64,000 bases of DNA from an uncultured Bacteroidales bacterium (GTDB lineage: Bacteria > Bacteroidota > Bacteroidia > Bacteroidales > P3), in assembly GCA_900317285.1 (NCBI GenBank), contig ONGA01000008.1, positions 1 to 64,000 on the forward strand, in the 5' to 3' direction. This document shows positions 26,504 through 35,472 of this stretch, one piece after another. Position 1 is the first letter of the stretch; every line of letters starts with the position of its first letter. A model generated the notes under the pieces. That model was not told the origin of the DNA and did no database searches. It saw nothing but the letters and a program-made list of their open reading frames with translations. The translations under genes were made by a program, and so were the position numbers.

Positions 26504-27724
26504 ATGACAAAATCAGAACAATTCATGGAGATGGAAGCCCGCTACGGTGCCCATAACTATCATCCGTTGCCCGTTGTCCTTGCCAAAGGTGAGGGCGCTT
26601 TTGTGTGGGACTGCGAGGGTAAGAAGTATTTCGACTTTCTCTCGGCCTACAGCGCTGTCAACCAGGGTCACTGCCACCCGAAGATTGTCAAGGCTATGTG
26701 CGATCAGGCACACGAGCTGACCCTCAGTAGCCGTGCTTTCTACAACAACTGTTTGGGTGAGTGGGAGAAATATGTCACCGAGTATTTCGGATATGACAAG
26801 GTGCTGCCCATGAACACCGGTGCCGAAGCCGACGAGACCGCCCTGAAGCTGGCTCGCCGCTGGGGTGTCGTCAAAAAAGGTATTCCCAACGACGAAGTGA
26901 TGATTGTCTGCTGTGAGGGTAACTTCCATGGCCGTACCATCACCATTATCACCATGAGCAATGACCCCGAGAGTTACGCCAACTACGGACCTATGACCCC
27001 CGGATTTATCCGTATTCCCTATAATGATCCCGAAGCTCTTGAGAAATGCCTTGCCGAGCACGGCAAGAAGGTGGCAGGATTCCTGCTTGAACCCATCCAG
27101 GGTGAGGCTGGCGTCTATGTCCCCGACGAGGGATACTTAAAGAAATGCTACGATATCTGTAAGAAATACAATGTGCTGTTCATGGCCGACGAGGTGCAGT
27201 GCGGTATTGCACGTACCGGCAAAATGCTGGCCTGCGACCACGAAGGTGTGCGTCCCGACCTGCTCATCCTTGGAAAAGCCCTTGGCGGTGGTGTGATGCC
27301 TGTCAGCGCTGTGCTGGCCGATGACGACATTATGCTGAATATCAAACCGGGTGAGCATGGCTCCACCTTCGGTGGCAACCCCATCGCCGCTAAGGTTTCT
27401 ATCGCTGCCCTCCAAGTTATCAAAGACGAGCACCTTATGGAGAATGCTGACCGCTTGGGTAAGATTTTCCGTGAAGAGATGAGCAACTTCAAGAGCCCGA
27501 TGATTGAGAAGGTGCGTGGCAAGGGACTGCTTAACGCTATCATTATCAAGCCTCATAACGGTAAAGAGGCATGGGATGTGTGCTTGAAGATGCGTGACCT
27601 TGGCGTATTGGCCAAGCCTACTCACCAACATATTATCCGTTTCGCACCCCCGCTGGTCATCACCGAGGAGCAGCTGCGTGCCGCTATGGAACTCATCAAG
27701 CAGGCCATCAAATCGTTTGAATGA
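26504..27724 (+). CDS. rocD: Ornithine aminotransferase
   Basis: 406 residues from ATG 26504, chosen because the promoter lies just upstream; the longer frame reads back into the divergent gene. Class III PLP aminotransferase: [18 protein letters not shown] binds cofactor phosphate, [17 protein letters not shown] carries the cofactor Asp, and the Schiff-base Lys is in [12 protein letters not shown]. Converts ornithine and 2-oxoglutarate to glutamate-5-semialdehyde and glutamate. Its stop overlaps the next start (ATGA). Confidence 0.95.
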   Translation: MTKSEQFMEMEARYGAHNYHPLPVVLAKGEGAFVWDCEGKKYFDFLSAYSAVNQGHCHPKIVKAMCDQAHELTLSSRAFYNNCLGEWEKYVTEYFGYDKVLPMNTGAEADETALKLARRWGVVKKGIPNDEVMIVCCEGNFHGRTITIITMSNDPESYANYGPMTPGFIRIPYNDPEALEKCLAEHGKKVAGFLLEPIQGEAGVYVPDEGYLKKCYDICKKYNVLFMADEVQCGIARTGKMLACDHEGVRPDLLILGKALGGGVMPVSAVLADDDIMLNIKPGEHGSTFGGNPIAAKVSIAALQVIKDEHLMENADRLGKIFREEMSNFKSPMIEKVRGKGLLNAIIIKPHNGKEAWDVCLKMRDLGVLAKPTHQHIIRFAPPLVITEEQLRAAMELIKQAIKSFE

Positions 27725-28344
27725 AAATGGAAGAACAAACCTTTAACGCCAACAAACAGGAAATGCCGCGTGCCAGAGAGTTACGCCGTGCTGCACGCTA
27801 TGCCCTGAAGGACAACTGGACGCAGGCCGTGCTCGCCACGCTGGTGTTTACGCTCATCGAATGTGCTGCAGGGTCCATTCCCTTCGCAGGATTACTGATA
27901 ATCTGCCCGTTAGAGTTTGGTTTCTCACTCTGCTTCCTGCGTCTAGTACGCGGTGAGGACAGCAGCGAGATGGTGGGCGACCAGTTTAAGGTGTTCAACA
28001 AGTATGGACGTGTTCTAGGCACCTCGTTGCTGATGACACTCTACATCATTCTTTGGACCCTGCTGCTTATCATTCCTGGCATTATCAAGAGCTATTCCTA
28101 CGCCATGACGCCCTATGTCATGAATGACCGCCCCGATTTGGATGCTGACGACTGTATCCACGAGAGTCGTATGATGATGAGAGGTTACAAGTGGAAACTC
28201 TTCTGTCTGGATCTGAGCTTCATCGGCTGGGCTATCCTCTGCCTCTTCACGCTGGGTATCGGTTTCCTTTGGCTGCAACCTTACATTGAGGCATCGCACG
28301 CCAAGTTCTATGAGGAACTGAAAGCCCGTCACGCACAGAACTAG
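27721..28344 (+). CDS. DUF975 family membrane protein
   Basis: 207 residues. Basic N terminus ([17 protein letters not shown]) followed by about five hydrophobic helices; the end has the family pattern [22 protein letters not shown]...[11 protein letters not shown]. Role of DUF975 is unknown. Translationally coupled to rocD by a 4-base overlap, yet no functional link is known. Confidence 0.85.
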   Translation: MKMEEQTFNANKQEMPRARELRRAARYALKDNWTQAVLATLVFTLIECAAGSIPFAGLLIICPLEFGFSLCFLRLVRGEDSSEMVGDQFKVFNKYGRVLGTSLLMTLYIILWTLLLIIPGIIKSYSYAMTPYVMNDRPDLDADDCIHESRMMMRGYKWKLFCLDLSFIGWAILCLFTLGIGFLWLQPYIEASHAKFYEELKARHAQN

Positions 28345-28364
28345 GTTTTGTTAATCATGAAAAA

Positions 28365-28394
28365 GGTCGGTTTCCAACGGAAACCGACCTTTTT
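28365..28394. terminator. Bidirectional terminator
   Basis: Eleven-base perfect stem (GGTCGGTTTCC / GGAAACCGACC), AAC loop, flanked by A-run on the left and T-run on the right. It separates the convergent DUF975 gene and the 28443-28955 gene. Confidence 0.92.
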
Positions 28395-28442
28395 GTTTCC
28401 GAAAAATCCCGTAATCAATTGCTACTGCACGGTAAAAGAATG

Positions 28443-28955
28443 TTATAAAGAGCGTCCCCAACGAGTGTATTCAGTGTCGACGGGGATGTAGAAGATGGCG
28501 GTTTTGTCTTTGATAAGCCACTTTGAGGGGATAGTGCTGAGCAACAGGCGGTGCTCTTTGATGAGCGCCATCATGCGGAGCTGATGGTTGACGAACTTCT
28601 CGCGGTCGAAGGCAATACTCTCAAGCAGGGGTACGTATTCGGCAGGGTCAAAGTCGGCATTGCAGTCAAGAATCCAATTGATGAATTTTTCGTTATCGAT
28701 GGAGCGGTCGAGAAGGTCGGGATAGATGCTGTTGAAGTCGCGTCGGCAATTCTCTGGAATACCGGCACGCAGCTTGATATTCTGCCAGATACGATCGTAG
28801 GTACCTTCTAGGATTTTGCGATGAGCCTCGGCTTCATTTCGGATTTGTCGTTCCTGACGATTGTAGCGACGGCTCAGTAACCACGCCACAATTCCCAGCG
28901 GAATCACGACGAAAATCATGAAGAGTATAAAAATAACAATTAACCAGCCAATCAT
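28443..28955 (-). CDS. Single-pass membrane protein, weakly LemA-like
   Basis: 170 residues: helix at 3-28 (LIVIFILFMIFVVIPLGIVAWLL), then RRYNRQERQIRNEAEAHRK and a helical cytosolic or periplasmic domain. The helix followed by a YN-containing coiled coil recalls LemA proteins, but length and motifs do not match well, so it is best called unknown. A possible -7 box (TAATTTTG on the minus strand, 28992-28999) lies upstream. Confidence 0.6.
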   Translation of the reverse strand: MIGWLIVIFILFMIFVVIPLGIVAWLLSRRYNRQERQIRNEAEAHRKILEGTYDRIWQNIKLRAGIPENCRRDFNSIYPDLLDRSIDNEKFINWILDCNADFDPAEYVPLLESIAFDREKFVNHQLRMMALIKEHRLLLSTIPSKWLIKDKTAIFYIPVDTEYTRWGRSL

Positions 28956-29370
28956 AATTTTATTCCCAAAAACCTAAACGTTTCAAAATTGCAAAATTAC
29001 ACAAAAAAAATAGAATCTGTTTGTTTTTTTAGCAAAAATATTCCTATTCGATGCTAAATATCATGGAATCAGTTGTATGAGAGCAGTGTTCTGGTAATTG
29101 TTTTTGTAGAGAGGGAGTGTCTGCGAGGAATGGCGTAATCCCAATTCCACGAGTCTATGGAAAGTCGTGGATTTCTATATCTGGCTTATGTTGAAAGAGA
29201 GCGAAAAACGCAAAAAAGAAGAAAAAAAATAGCGAATTTGATGAGCCTGAAATACACTGATTGTAAAAAATATCTTACTGATAACATGATGTTTATAAAA
29301 TAATTTCATGCAAAAATGCTCTATTTGAAAAAAAAAGTGTAATATTGCGTTTTGATTATAGGCCTACAAT
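28956..29370. other. AT-rich spacer without a gene
   Basis: A 415-base divergent spacer. It holds the probable minus-strand -7 box at 28992-28999 and a weak -7-like TAATATTG at 29340-29347 for porP. A short inverted repeat CCACGA/TCGTGG is at 29147-29170. No ORF or structured element is convincing. Confidence 0.6.
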
Positions 29371-30384
29371 ATGTTAAAAATACGCTTGAAAAAGAGACTG
29401 AAATACGCTGTTTTGGGGTCGTTGCTATTGATGTCTGCAACGGCAGGAGCCCAGGATATCGGTTTCTCTCAATTCTACGCTAATCCGCTCTATTTGAATC
29501 CCGCTTTTGCCGGTTCTCAGATTGCTCCCCGAATCTCGTTAGTCTATCGTGCACAATGGCCTGGATTGGTTAGTGCATTTACAACCATTTCGGCATCTTA
29601 TGATCAATATTTCCCTGACCTTCATGGTGGTCTTGGTTTTATTGTTATGAACGACCGACAAGGTGATCATGGTGCGCTTCGAACCACAATGGTTGGTGCC
29701 ATGTACGCGTTCAGATTTCAAGTGAGCCGGGACATCTATGTCAGTGCTGCCTTGCAAGCCTCTTTGGTCAACAACGCTCTCAATTGGGACGAATATTTGA
29801 GATTCCCTGACCAAATTAGCCGCGAACTTGGTTTCTCCATACCCACTGGCGCTGTCAAGCCCGATAAAACAAGTAAGTGGAGTGCCGACTTTAATGCCGG
29901 TGTTTTGGTGTCTGGCTCCCAATGGTATGCCGGTGTTGCTGCTTCCCATCTTACCCAACCTAATCAAGCTTTCTATTCAGAAGACCTTGTGCCGATGAAG
30001 TTGACGGTGCATGCAGGTGGACTAATCAATGTCTCCGAGGAACGTCGCCGCCAGTCTTCGCTTGGATTGGGAAGTCCCATAATCTCGCCTAATATTGTAT
30101 ACCAGTTCCAAGGTGGCTTCCATTACTTTAACTATGGCGTTTATTTGGATTGGATGCCTTTCCTTGTGGGTGTATGGTTCCGCAATGGAGTGCAGAACGC
30201 CGATGCATTTATTTTTCAGGCTGGTATACAACAAGACTTCTTCAAAGTGGGCTACAGCTATGACGTGACGGTGTCAAAACTTGCCAACAGTACCGCAGGT
30301 GCCCATGAAATCACTGTGGGTTTCCTGCTTCCGGTACCGGAACACAAGAAAAAGGTGCGTGCCATACGTTGCCCGTCATTCTAA
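29371..30384 (+). CDS. porP: T9SS outer-membrane protein, PorP/SprF family
   Basis: 337 residues with a signal peptide (LLLMSATAGAQ). The N-terminal motif DIGFSQFYANPLYLNPAFAG and following beta-barrel strands are the hallmark of PorP/SprF, which helps tether or translocate T9SS-linked proteins at the outer membrane. In Porphyromonas porP leads the porKLMN operon; here it leads a gldJ-like gene. Many Bacteroidota have several family members, so this may be a SprF-type paralogue. Confidence 0.9.
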   Translation: MLKIRLKKRLKYAVLGSLLLMSATAGAQDIGFSQFYANPLYLNPAFAGSQIAPRISLVYRAQWPGLVSAFTTISASYDQYFPDLHGGLGFIVMNDRQGDHGALRTTMVGAMYAFRFQVSRDIYVSAALQASLVNNALNWDEYLRFPDQISRELGFSIPTGAVKPDKTSKWSADFNAGVLVSGSQWYAGVAASHLTQPNQAFYSEDLVPMKLTVHAGGLINVSEERRRQSSLGLGSPIISPNIVYQFQGGFHYFNYGVYLDWMPFLVGVWFRNGVQNADAFIFQAGIQQDFFKVGYSYDVTVSKLANSTAGAHEITVGFLLPVPEHKKKVRAIRCPSF

Positions 30385-30411
30385 TTAAATGTTAACAATT
30401 GGAACAAAAAC

Positions 30412-30457
30412 AGAGAATAATCGTTTAATATTATAGAGAATAATCGTTTAATATTAT
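30412..30457 (+). repeat. Two perfect 23-base tandem repeats
   Basis: AGAGAATAATCGTTTAATAT with TAT added is present twice without a gap (30412-30434 and 30435-30457) in the 100-base spacer between porP and the gldJ-like gene. It may be an operator or a replication-slippage product. Confidence 0.85.
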
Positions 30458-30484
30458 ATTGAATAAAACAAAAAGGTAAAATAT

Positions 30485-32071
30485 ATGAAGATTTTTAGTT
30501 TCTCAAGTATGATGTTGGCAGTTACACTGCTGCTCGCTTCTTGTTCAAACAAGGCTGGCAAGTCTGATGCAACAGGTTGGAACTACAATGATCCCAAATG
30601 GGGAGGTTATGATGTCTCGGACCGTACCAACCAACAGACTGCCCCGGGACTTGTCTTCATTGAAGGCGGCTCGTTTGTGATGGGTCATGTCACCGAGGAT
30701 ACTCGATATTCGTGGGATAATGTGGCCCATACAGTCACTGTTTCTTCGTTCTATATGGATGAGTGCGAGGTGAGCAACAAGATGTATGGCGAATTTGTGT
30801 ACTGGATGCAGCGTGCTTATGGCGAGGAATTCCCCGACAAAGTGAAGGCCATCATGCCCGATACTGCAGCTTGGAGAGACAAACTCGCATGGCGTGAAGG
30901 TTTTGTGGACTATTACTTCCAGAGCCCCAGTTATCAAGATTACCCTGTTGTTGGTGTCAGTTGGGAACAGGCACAGGCTTTCTGCACTTGGCGTACCGAC
31001 CGCGTCAATGAGAAATTGCTTGTCGACATGGGAATTATTATGCTTGACCAGGAGAACCTGGGTACTAACGCTTTCCAGACAGATGTCTATCTGGCTGGAC
31101 GCTATGAGGGTGAGACCAAGAAAGGTATCACTAATCTCAACCCTGCAGCTGGTGGTGAAGACCGTCAGGTGCGCAAAACCGATGGTATTCTCTATCCTTA
31201 CTATCGACTGCCGACAGAGGCTGAGTGGGAGTTTGCTGCTTTAGGTTTGATTGGAAGTACCTATGACGAGCGTGTAACGGAGCATAAAACGTATCCCTGG
31301 GCTGGTCAGAGCCTCCGTTCCGCCAACAAGAAATACTATGGTCAATTCCTTGCCAATTTCAAGCGCACCCGTGGTGACGCTATGGGTGTGGCTGGCAACT
31401 TGAATGATGGTTGGGATTATACCTGCCCCGTGAAGTGGTATTTCCCCAATGATTACGGTCTGTACAATATGGCTGGTAACGTCAGCGAATGGTGTATGGA
31501 TGTCTATCGTAAGACGGTCAACCCCGTGGGTGCCGATGACCTCGATCCTTTCCGTGGTAATATTTATAGAGCTCCCGTACTTGATGAGGACGAAGGTGCC
31601 TATATTGGAGAGGATGGTCAAATGGTATACAAAGAGGTTGATTATCAGGCAAACCGTCGCAACTATCGTCAGGCTGATAACGTAAACTATCTTGATGGTG
31701 ACCGTGCATCGAACCTTGGCGCCAATGATCGCTGGATTGATGAGGAAAGTGGCAGTGCAGAGGAAGAGGAATCAGAAGTTGAAGTTGAAGAAGAAGAGGA
31801 AGAAGGTGTTGAGGAAGGAGAATCCAATGAACAGTTGAGTGCTGAAGGTACATGGACAAACAAGATGTATCGCCGTAAACCCGTAGACAGTAAGGAACGC
31901 CCCACGTCGCTGGTCAACAACAAAGTGCGTGTTGTTAAGGGCGGCAGTTGGAGGGACCGCGCCTACTATTTGCAGGCCAGTACTCGTCGCTACTACGATC
32001 AAGACAAGTCCTCTTCATGGATTGGATTCCGTTGCGCTATGGACCGTCTTGGCTCCCGAGTGATTAAATAA
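30485..32071 (+). CDS. gldJ: GldJ-type T9SS/gliding lipoprotein (formylglycine-generating-enzyme-like fold)
   Basis: 528 residues. Lipobox LLLASC in the signal sequence. Matches the GldJ pattern through GLVFIEGGSFVMGHV, SSFYMDECEVSN, YPVVGVSWEQAQAFCTWRTDRVNE, YRLPTEAEWEFAA, NMAGNVSEWCMDVY and RVVKGGSWRD. GldJ and its relative GldK/PorK form the periplasmic ring of the T9SS; GldJ also stabilises other Gld proteins. GldJ fits better than PorK because of the Trp-rich N terminus and the HPAY-like YQDYPVVGV region. Residues about 419-452 are a strongly acidic insertion (EEEESEVEVEEEEEEG), which is unusual. Follows porP. Confidence 0.85.
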   Translation: MKIFSFSSMMLAVTLLLASCSNKAGKSDATGWNYNDPKWGGYDVSDRTNQQTAPGLVFIEGGSFVMGHVTEDTRYSWDNVAHTVTVSSFYMDECEVSNKMYGEFVYWMQRAYGEEFPDKVKAIMPDTAAWRDKLAWREGFVDYYFQSPSYQDYPVVGVSWEQAQAFCTWRTDRVNEKLLVDMGIIMLDQENLGTNAFQTDVYLAGRYEGETKKGITNLNPAAGGEDRQVRKTDGILYPYYRLPTEAEWEFAALGLIGSTYDERVTEHKTYPWAGQSLRSANKKYYGQFLANFKRTRGDAMGVAGNLNDGWDYTCPVKWYFPNDYGLYNMAGNVSEWCMDVYRKTVNPVGADDLDPFRGNIYRAPVLDEDEGAYIGEDGQMVYKEVDYQANRRNYRQADNVNYLDGDRASNLGANDRWIDEESGSAEEEESEVEVEEEEEEGVEEGESNEQLSAEGTWTNKMYRRKPVDSKERPTSLVNNKVRVVKGGSWRDRAYYLQASTRRYYDQDKSSSWIGFRCAMDRLGSRVIK

Positions 32072-32092
32072 TAATCCATAAATAAAGAGATA

Positions 32093-32120
32093 GTAGAGAC
32101 GTGGCTTGCCGCGTCTCTAC
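32093..32120. repeat. REP-like hairpin GTAGAGACG...CGTCTCTAC
   Basis: A 28-base inverted repeat with outer arms GTAGAGACG/CGTCTCTAC and inner arms GGC/GCC. It lies just after the gldJ-like stop and has no T-run, so it looks like a REP-type palindrome rather than a classic terminator. Confidence 0.65.
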
Positions 32121-32144
32121 TTCATTCAGAGAAGACTGGATTGT

Positions 32145-33650
32145 GTGAGAAAGGCTATTTTATTATTAGGAATAATTCTTGTCGCACAAGTGTGCGATGC
32201 TCAAAAACTGATTGAGTATTCTTCGGGTATGGGCTCCCGTGACCCCGAAAATGCCAATGTTTGGGTGCTCTATAATGGAGTTGTTGCTCGTCATGAAGGG
32301 ATGAAATTGGAATCGGATTCAGCCCATTATGACACGGAAGAAAATAGTTTTACGGCATTCGGCAATATTATTATTACCCTTACCGATACTACATTGATTT
32401 TCGGAGACCGCCTATTGTATGATGGGGATACTCGTATTGTGGATATCTGGGATGATACAGTGGTTCTTGTCGACGGTCGTACCCATCTGATTGCGAATCA
32501 CATCACTTATGAAAGGAATCGTGCTACCGCCTACTATACGGAGTGGGGACGCGGAACTAGCGAAAATCGTGTGCTGATTAGCCGTCAGGGACAATATAAT
32601 TCTGAACGTAAGGAATTCAATATTTATAATGATGTAGTCCTATGGGATTCCACCATGCGCCTTGAAACGGATACGCTAATCTATAATACGAAAACGAAGA
32701 CTGCTTGTTTTGAGAGTCCGACGTATATGTATAGCGATTCTTCAACTATATATAGTGAGTTGGGGAATTATAATACTGAAACCCGATTTGCTATTTCGTA
32801 TCTGTCTTCACATGTGGATAATCAAGGACGGATGATTGATTGTGACACCCTTTACTATGACGAAGCGCAGCGCTATGGAAAAGCTTATGGGCATGTGATT
32901 ATTGTTGATTCGGTTAATGACATTACGTGCACAGGGCGTTATGGTGAGACTAATCAAGAAAATAATTACTCTTTTGTGACGGATAGCGCACATGTATTGT
33001 TTGTGGACAAAGGCGATTCTCTGTTTCTTCACGCGGACACGGTCTATGTGATCACTGATACTGCTAACCATTTGCAAACGGTAAGGGCTAATTATCGTGT
33101 GAAACTATTCCGTAGAGATGCTCAGGCGATGTGTGATTCGGCTTTCTACAATGCTATTGATTCGGTATTATATATGTATCAGAATCCCGTAATATGGTAT
33201 GAACATTATCAATGCTCTGCTGATACCATCGTAATGTATCATGACACTACTGGCATGCGAATGGCATATCTCTATTCGGATTGTTTTGCCATGCAACAAG
33301 TAGATTTGGACAAATTTAATCAACTGACTGGACGAAACGGAGTTGTGCATTTTGCAGATGGAGAGCCAATGTATGCCGACATCTTGGGTAATGCCCAAAT
33401 GGTGTATTATATTACGGAAGATGACACCCTTGGACATCCGCAACTTATGGGAGTAAATGTAGGAATGGGCACTGATATTCGCATTTATTTCGACAGTACT
33501 CGGGCGCCTGGACGTGTGGTTGCTTACGACAAACCCGACATGAAGACCTATCCAGTGATGCGGGTGCCGGAGGAATTTAAAAGACTCCAAGGTTTTAATT
33601 GGCAACCCAAGCGACGCCCGCGACGTCCAGAAGATATTTTTGAATGGTGA
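32145..33650 (+). CDS. Exported OstA/LptA-like protein
   Basis: 501 residues from the GTG at 32145, which starts a signal peptide (RKAILLLGIILVAQVCDAQ). A TTG start at 32106 would lie inside the palindrome. The body is a series of short strands with D.A.Y repeats (LESDSAHYDTEENSFTAFGN, DTLIYNTKTKTACFESPTY, DTLYYDEAQRYGKAYGHV), the beta-jelly-roll ladder of OstA/LptA proteins that carry lipopolysaccharide across the periplasm. The Bacteroidota form is longer than LptA. No Lpt partner lies nearby. Confidence 0.78.
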   Translation: MRKAILLLGIILVAQVCDAQKLIEYSSGMGSRDPENANVWVLYNGVVARHEGMKLESDSAHYDTEENSFTAFGNIIITLTDTTLIFGDRLLYDGDTRIVDIWDDTVVLVDGRTHLIANHITYERNRATAYYTEWGRGTSENRVLISRQGQYNSERKEFNIYNDVVLWDSTMRLETDTLIYNTKTKTACFESPTYMYSDSSTIYSELGNYNTETRFAISYLSSHVDNQGRMIDCDTLYYDEAQRYGKAYGHVIIVDSVNDITCTGRYGETNQENNYSFVTDSAHVLFVDKGDSLFLHADTVYVITDTANHLQTVRANYRVKLFRRDAQAMCDSAFYNAIDSVLYMYQNPVIWYEHYQCSADTIVMYHDTTGMRMAYLYSDCFAMQQVDLDKFNQLTGRNGVVHFADGEPMYADILGNAQMVYYITEDDTLGHPQLMGVNVGMGTDIRIYFDSTRAPGRVVAYDKPDMKTYPVMRVPEEFKRLQGFNWQPKRRPRRPEDIFEW

Positions 33651-33674
33651 CAATGTATAGTAGCCATTTTGTTG

Positions 33675-33715
33675 TGACAAGATGGCAGTTGGGACTGCCA
33701 ATGGCAGTCTTTTTG
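33675..33715 (+). promoter_or_regulatory. Heat-shock-type control region before grpE
   Basis: TGACAAGATGGCAGT at 33675-33689, then ACTGCCAATGGCAGT (33694-33708), then TGGCA-N6-TTG (33702-33715), the spacing of a sigma54 -24/-12 promoter. The ACTGCCAA word and the TGGCA-N6-TTG spacing recur before dnaK. The second palindrome plus TTTTT could instead be the terminator of the preceding gene; both readings are possible. Confidence 0.5.
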
Positions 33716-33747
33716 ATATATTAAACTTGTAAAAAAGAATCCCGAAT

Positions 33748-34296
33748 ATGAGTAATAAAGAAAAAAATACGAAAGATACAGACCCGATTGATGAAAGGTC
33801 TGTGGAACAGGAACAGGTGGTGAGTGACGCCGAACATCAATCTCAGGAAATAGAAGGCACTGAAACGGACAAGGTGCAGGAGTTGGATAGGAAGTTGTCG
33901 GAGCTCAATGATAAATATTTGAGGCTCTATTCAGAATATGAAAACTATCGCAAACGTACAAACCTGGAGAAGACGGATCTGTTACTGAATGGCAGCCGTG
34001 AGATGATAAAAGCAATCCTTCCTGTTATTGATGATTTTGAGCGTGCGTTGTCTGTGCTTGGTAAAGAAGAAGGTGTGCTGTTGATTTACAACAAAATGAT
34101 GAAGATTCTTGAGCAGAAGGGTCTAAAAGCAATGGAAGTAAAGGGGGAGAGGTTTGATGAGAATCTTCATGAAGCAATTACCCGTATTCCAGCTGCAGAC
34201 GAAAGTCAAAAGGGAATTGTTATTGAAGTGGTTGAGAAAGGCTACTATTTGAACGACAAGGTGCTCCGCTATGCAAAAGTAGTTGTTGCCTGCTAA
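33748..34296 (+). CDS. grpE: Nucleotide exchange factor GrpE
   Basis: 182 residues. Acidic N-terminal region, long helix with DKYLRLYSEYENYRKRTNLEK, then VIDDFERAL and the beta domain ending GYYLNDKVLRYAKVVV. It drives ADP release from DnaK. dnaJ follows after 21 bases; dnaK itself lies 16 kb away. Confidence 0.96.
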   Translation: MSNKEKNTKDTDPIDERSVEQEQVVSDAEHQSQEIEGTETDKVQELDRKLSELNDKYLRLYSEYENYRKRTNLEKTDLLLNGSREMIKAILPVIDDFERALSVLGKEEGVLLIYNKMMKILEQKGLKAMEVKGERFDENLHEAITRIPAADESQKGIVIEVVEKGYYLNDKVLRYAKVVVAC

Positions 34297-34317
34297 AGTA
34301 GTAAAGGAGAAAAGAAA

Positions 34318-35472
34318 ATGGCAAAGAGAGATTATTATGAAGTGCTTGGAGTGGATAAGACTGCCACTCCCGATGAATTGAAGAAGGCTTACCGAAAATT
34401 AGCCCTCAAATATCATCCAGACCGTAACCCTGGTGACAAAGAAGCTGAGGAGAAGTTTAAAGAGGCTGCAGAAGCGTATGATGTCCTCAGTAATCCAGAT
34501 AAGAAGGCCCGCTATGACCAGTTCGGTATGGCCGGTATGGAGGGAGGCTATGCTCAAGGTGGCATGGATATGAATGATATATTCTCCCAGTTTGGCAGCA
34601 TTTTTGGAGATCTTTTTGGGGGGGGGGGCTTCCGTACAGGATTCACGGGCTTTGGAGGAGGCGGCGGTGCGACACGTCGTGTACTTAGAGGTACTAATCT
34701 CCGCATCAAAGTCAAACTGACTCTGGAAGAAATTGACCATGGATGTGAGAAGAAAATAAAAGTTAGTAAATATGTCCCGTGCAAGACGTGTGGTGGTAGC
34801 GGTGCTCGAGACGGTAAGACCGAAACGTGCCCTCATTGTCATGGCACTGGCGTCGTTACAGAGACTAAACGCACAATGTTGGGTATGATGCAGACTCAAA
34901 GTGCATGCCCTCAGTGTGGTGGTGAGGGGCGTATAGTCAAGGATAAATGTCACGAATGCCATGGTGATGGTATTGTTAAGAGCGATGAGATAATCACAAT
35001 CAACATACCCGCAGGTGTGCAGGATGGTATGCAACTTGCCATACAAGGACAGGGAAATGCAGCTCCTCGTGGAGGAATTGCGGGCGATTTGATAGTTCTT
35101 GTAGAAGAGTTGGAGCATGATACTTTTGAGCGTCAGGATGCTAATCTCTACTATAATGCTTTCATCACTTATTCTGATGCTGCCATGGGAGCTTCTGTGG
35201 AAATACCTACGCTGAATGGGAAAGTGAAAATAAAAGTTGAACCAGGAACCCCGTCGGGACGTGTTGTACGTCTGCGAGGGAAAGGCCTTCCGGTGATGAA
35301 TGGTTATGGTCGGGGCGACTTACTTGTTAGCTTAAATGTATGGGTTCCAAAGAATCTTACCAAGGATGAAAAAGAGGTGCTTGAGAAGTTGAAGACACAT
35401 CCGAATTTTCAGCCGAACCCCACTAAGCAGGAAAGGGGATTCTTTGATAAGATGAAGGAAATGTTTAGCTGA
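34318..35472 (+). CDS. dnaJ: Chaperone DnaJ
   Basis: 384 residues. J domain with [16 protein letters not shown] (HPD), Gly/Phe-rich segment, four zinc repeats [32 protein letters not shown] and a C-terminal substrate domain. It delivers clients to DnaK. The Gly-rich segment is encoded in part by eleven consecutive G (34618-34628). The stop overlaps the next start by one base (TGATG). Confidence 0.97.
   Translation: MAKRDYYEVLGVDKTATPDELKKAYRKLALKYHPDRNPGDKEAEEKFKEAAEAYDVLSNPDKKARYDQFGMAGMEGGYAQGGMDMNDIFSQFGSIFGDLFGGGGFRTGFTGFGGGGGATRRVLRGTNLRIKVKLTLEEIDHGCEKKIKVSKYVPCKTCGGSGARDGKTETCPHCHGTGVVTETKRTMLGMMQTQSACPQCGGEGRIVKDKCHECHGDGIVKSDEIITINIPAGVQDGMQLAIQGQGNAAPRGGIAGDLIVLVEELEHDTFERQDANLYYNAFITYSDAAMGASVEIPTLNGKVKIKVEPGTPSGRVVRLRGKGLPVMNGYGRGDLLVSLNVWVPKNLTKDEKEVLEKLKTHPNFQPNPTKQERGFFDKMKEMFS
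34618..34628 (+). repeat. Homopolymeric G11 tract in dnaJ
   Basis: Eleven G in a row encode part of [13 protein letters not shown]. Gain or loss of one base would cut DnaJ off after about 110 residues, leaving only the J domain. Either a slippage site or a place to check for a sequencing error. Confidence 0.85.

Noticed and set aside
29141..29175. Hairpin CCACGA/TCGTGG in the porP spacer
   Set aside because: Only six base pairs with a 12-base loop; not above chance in a 415-base AT-rich spacer.
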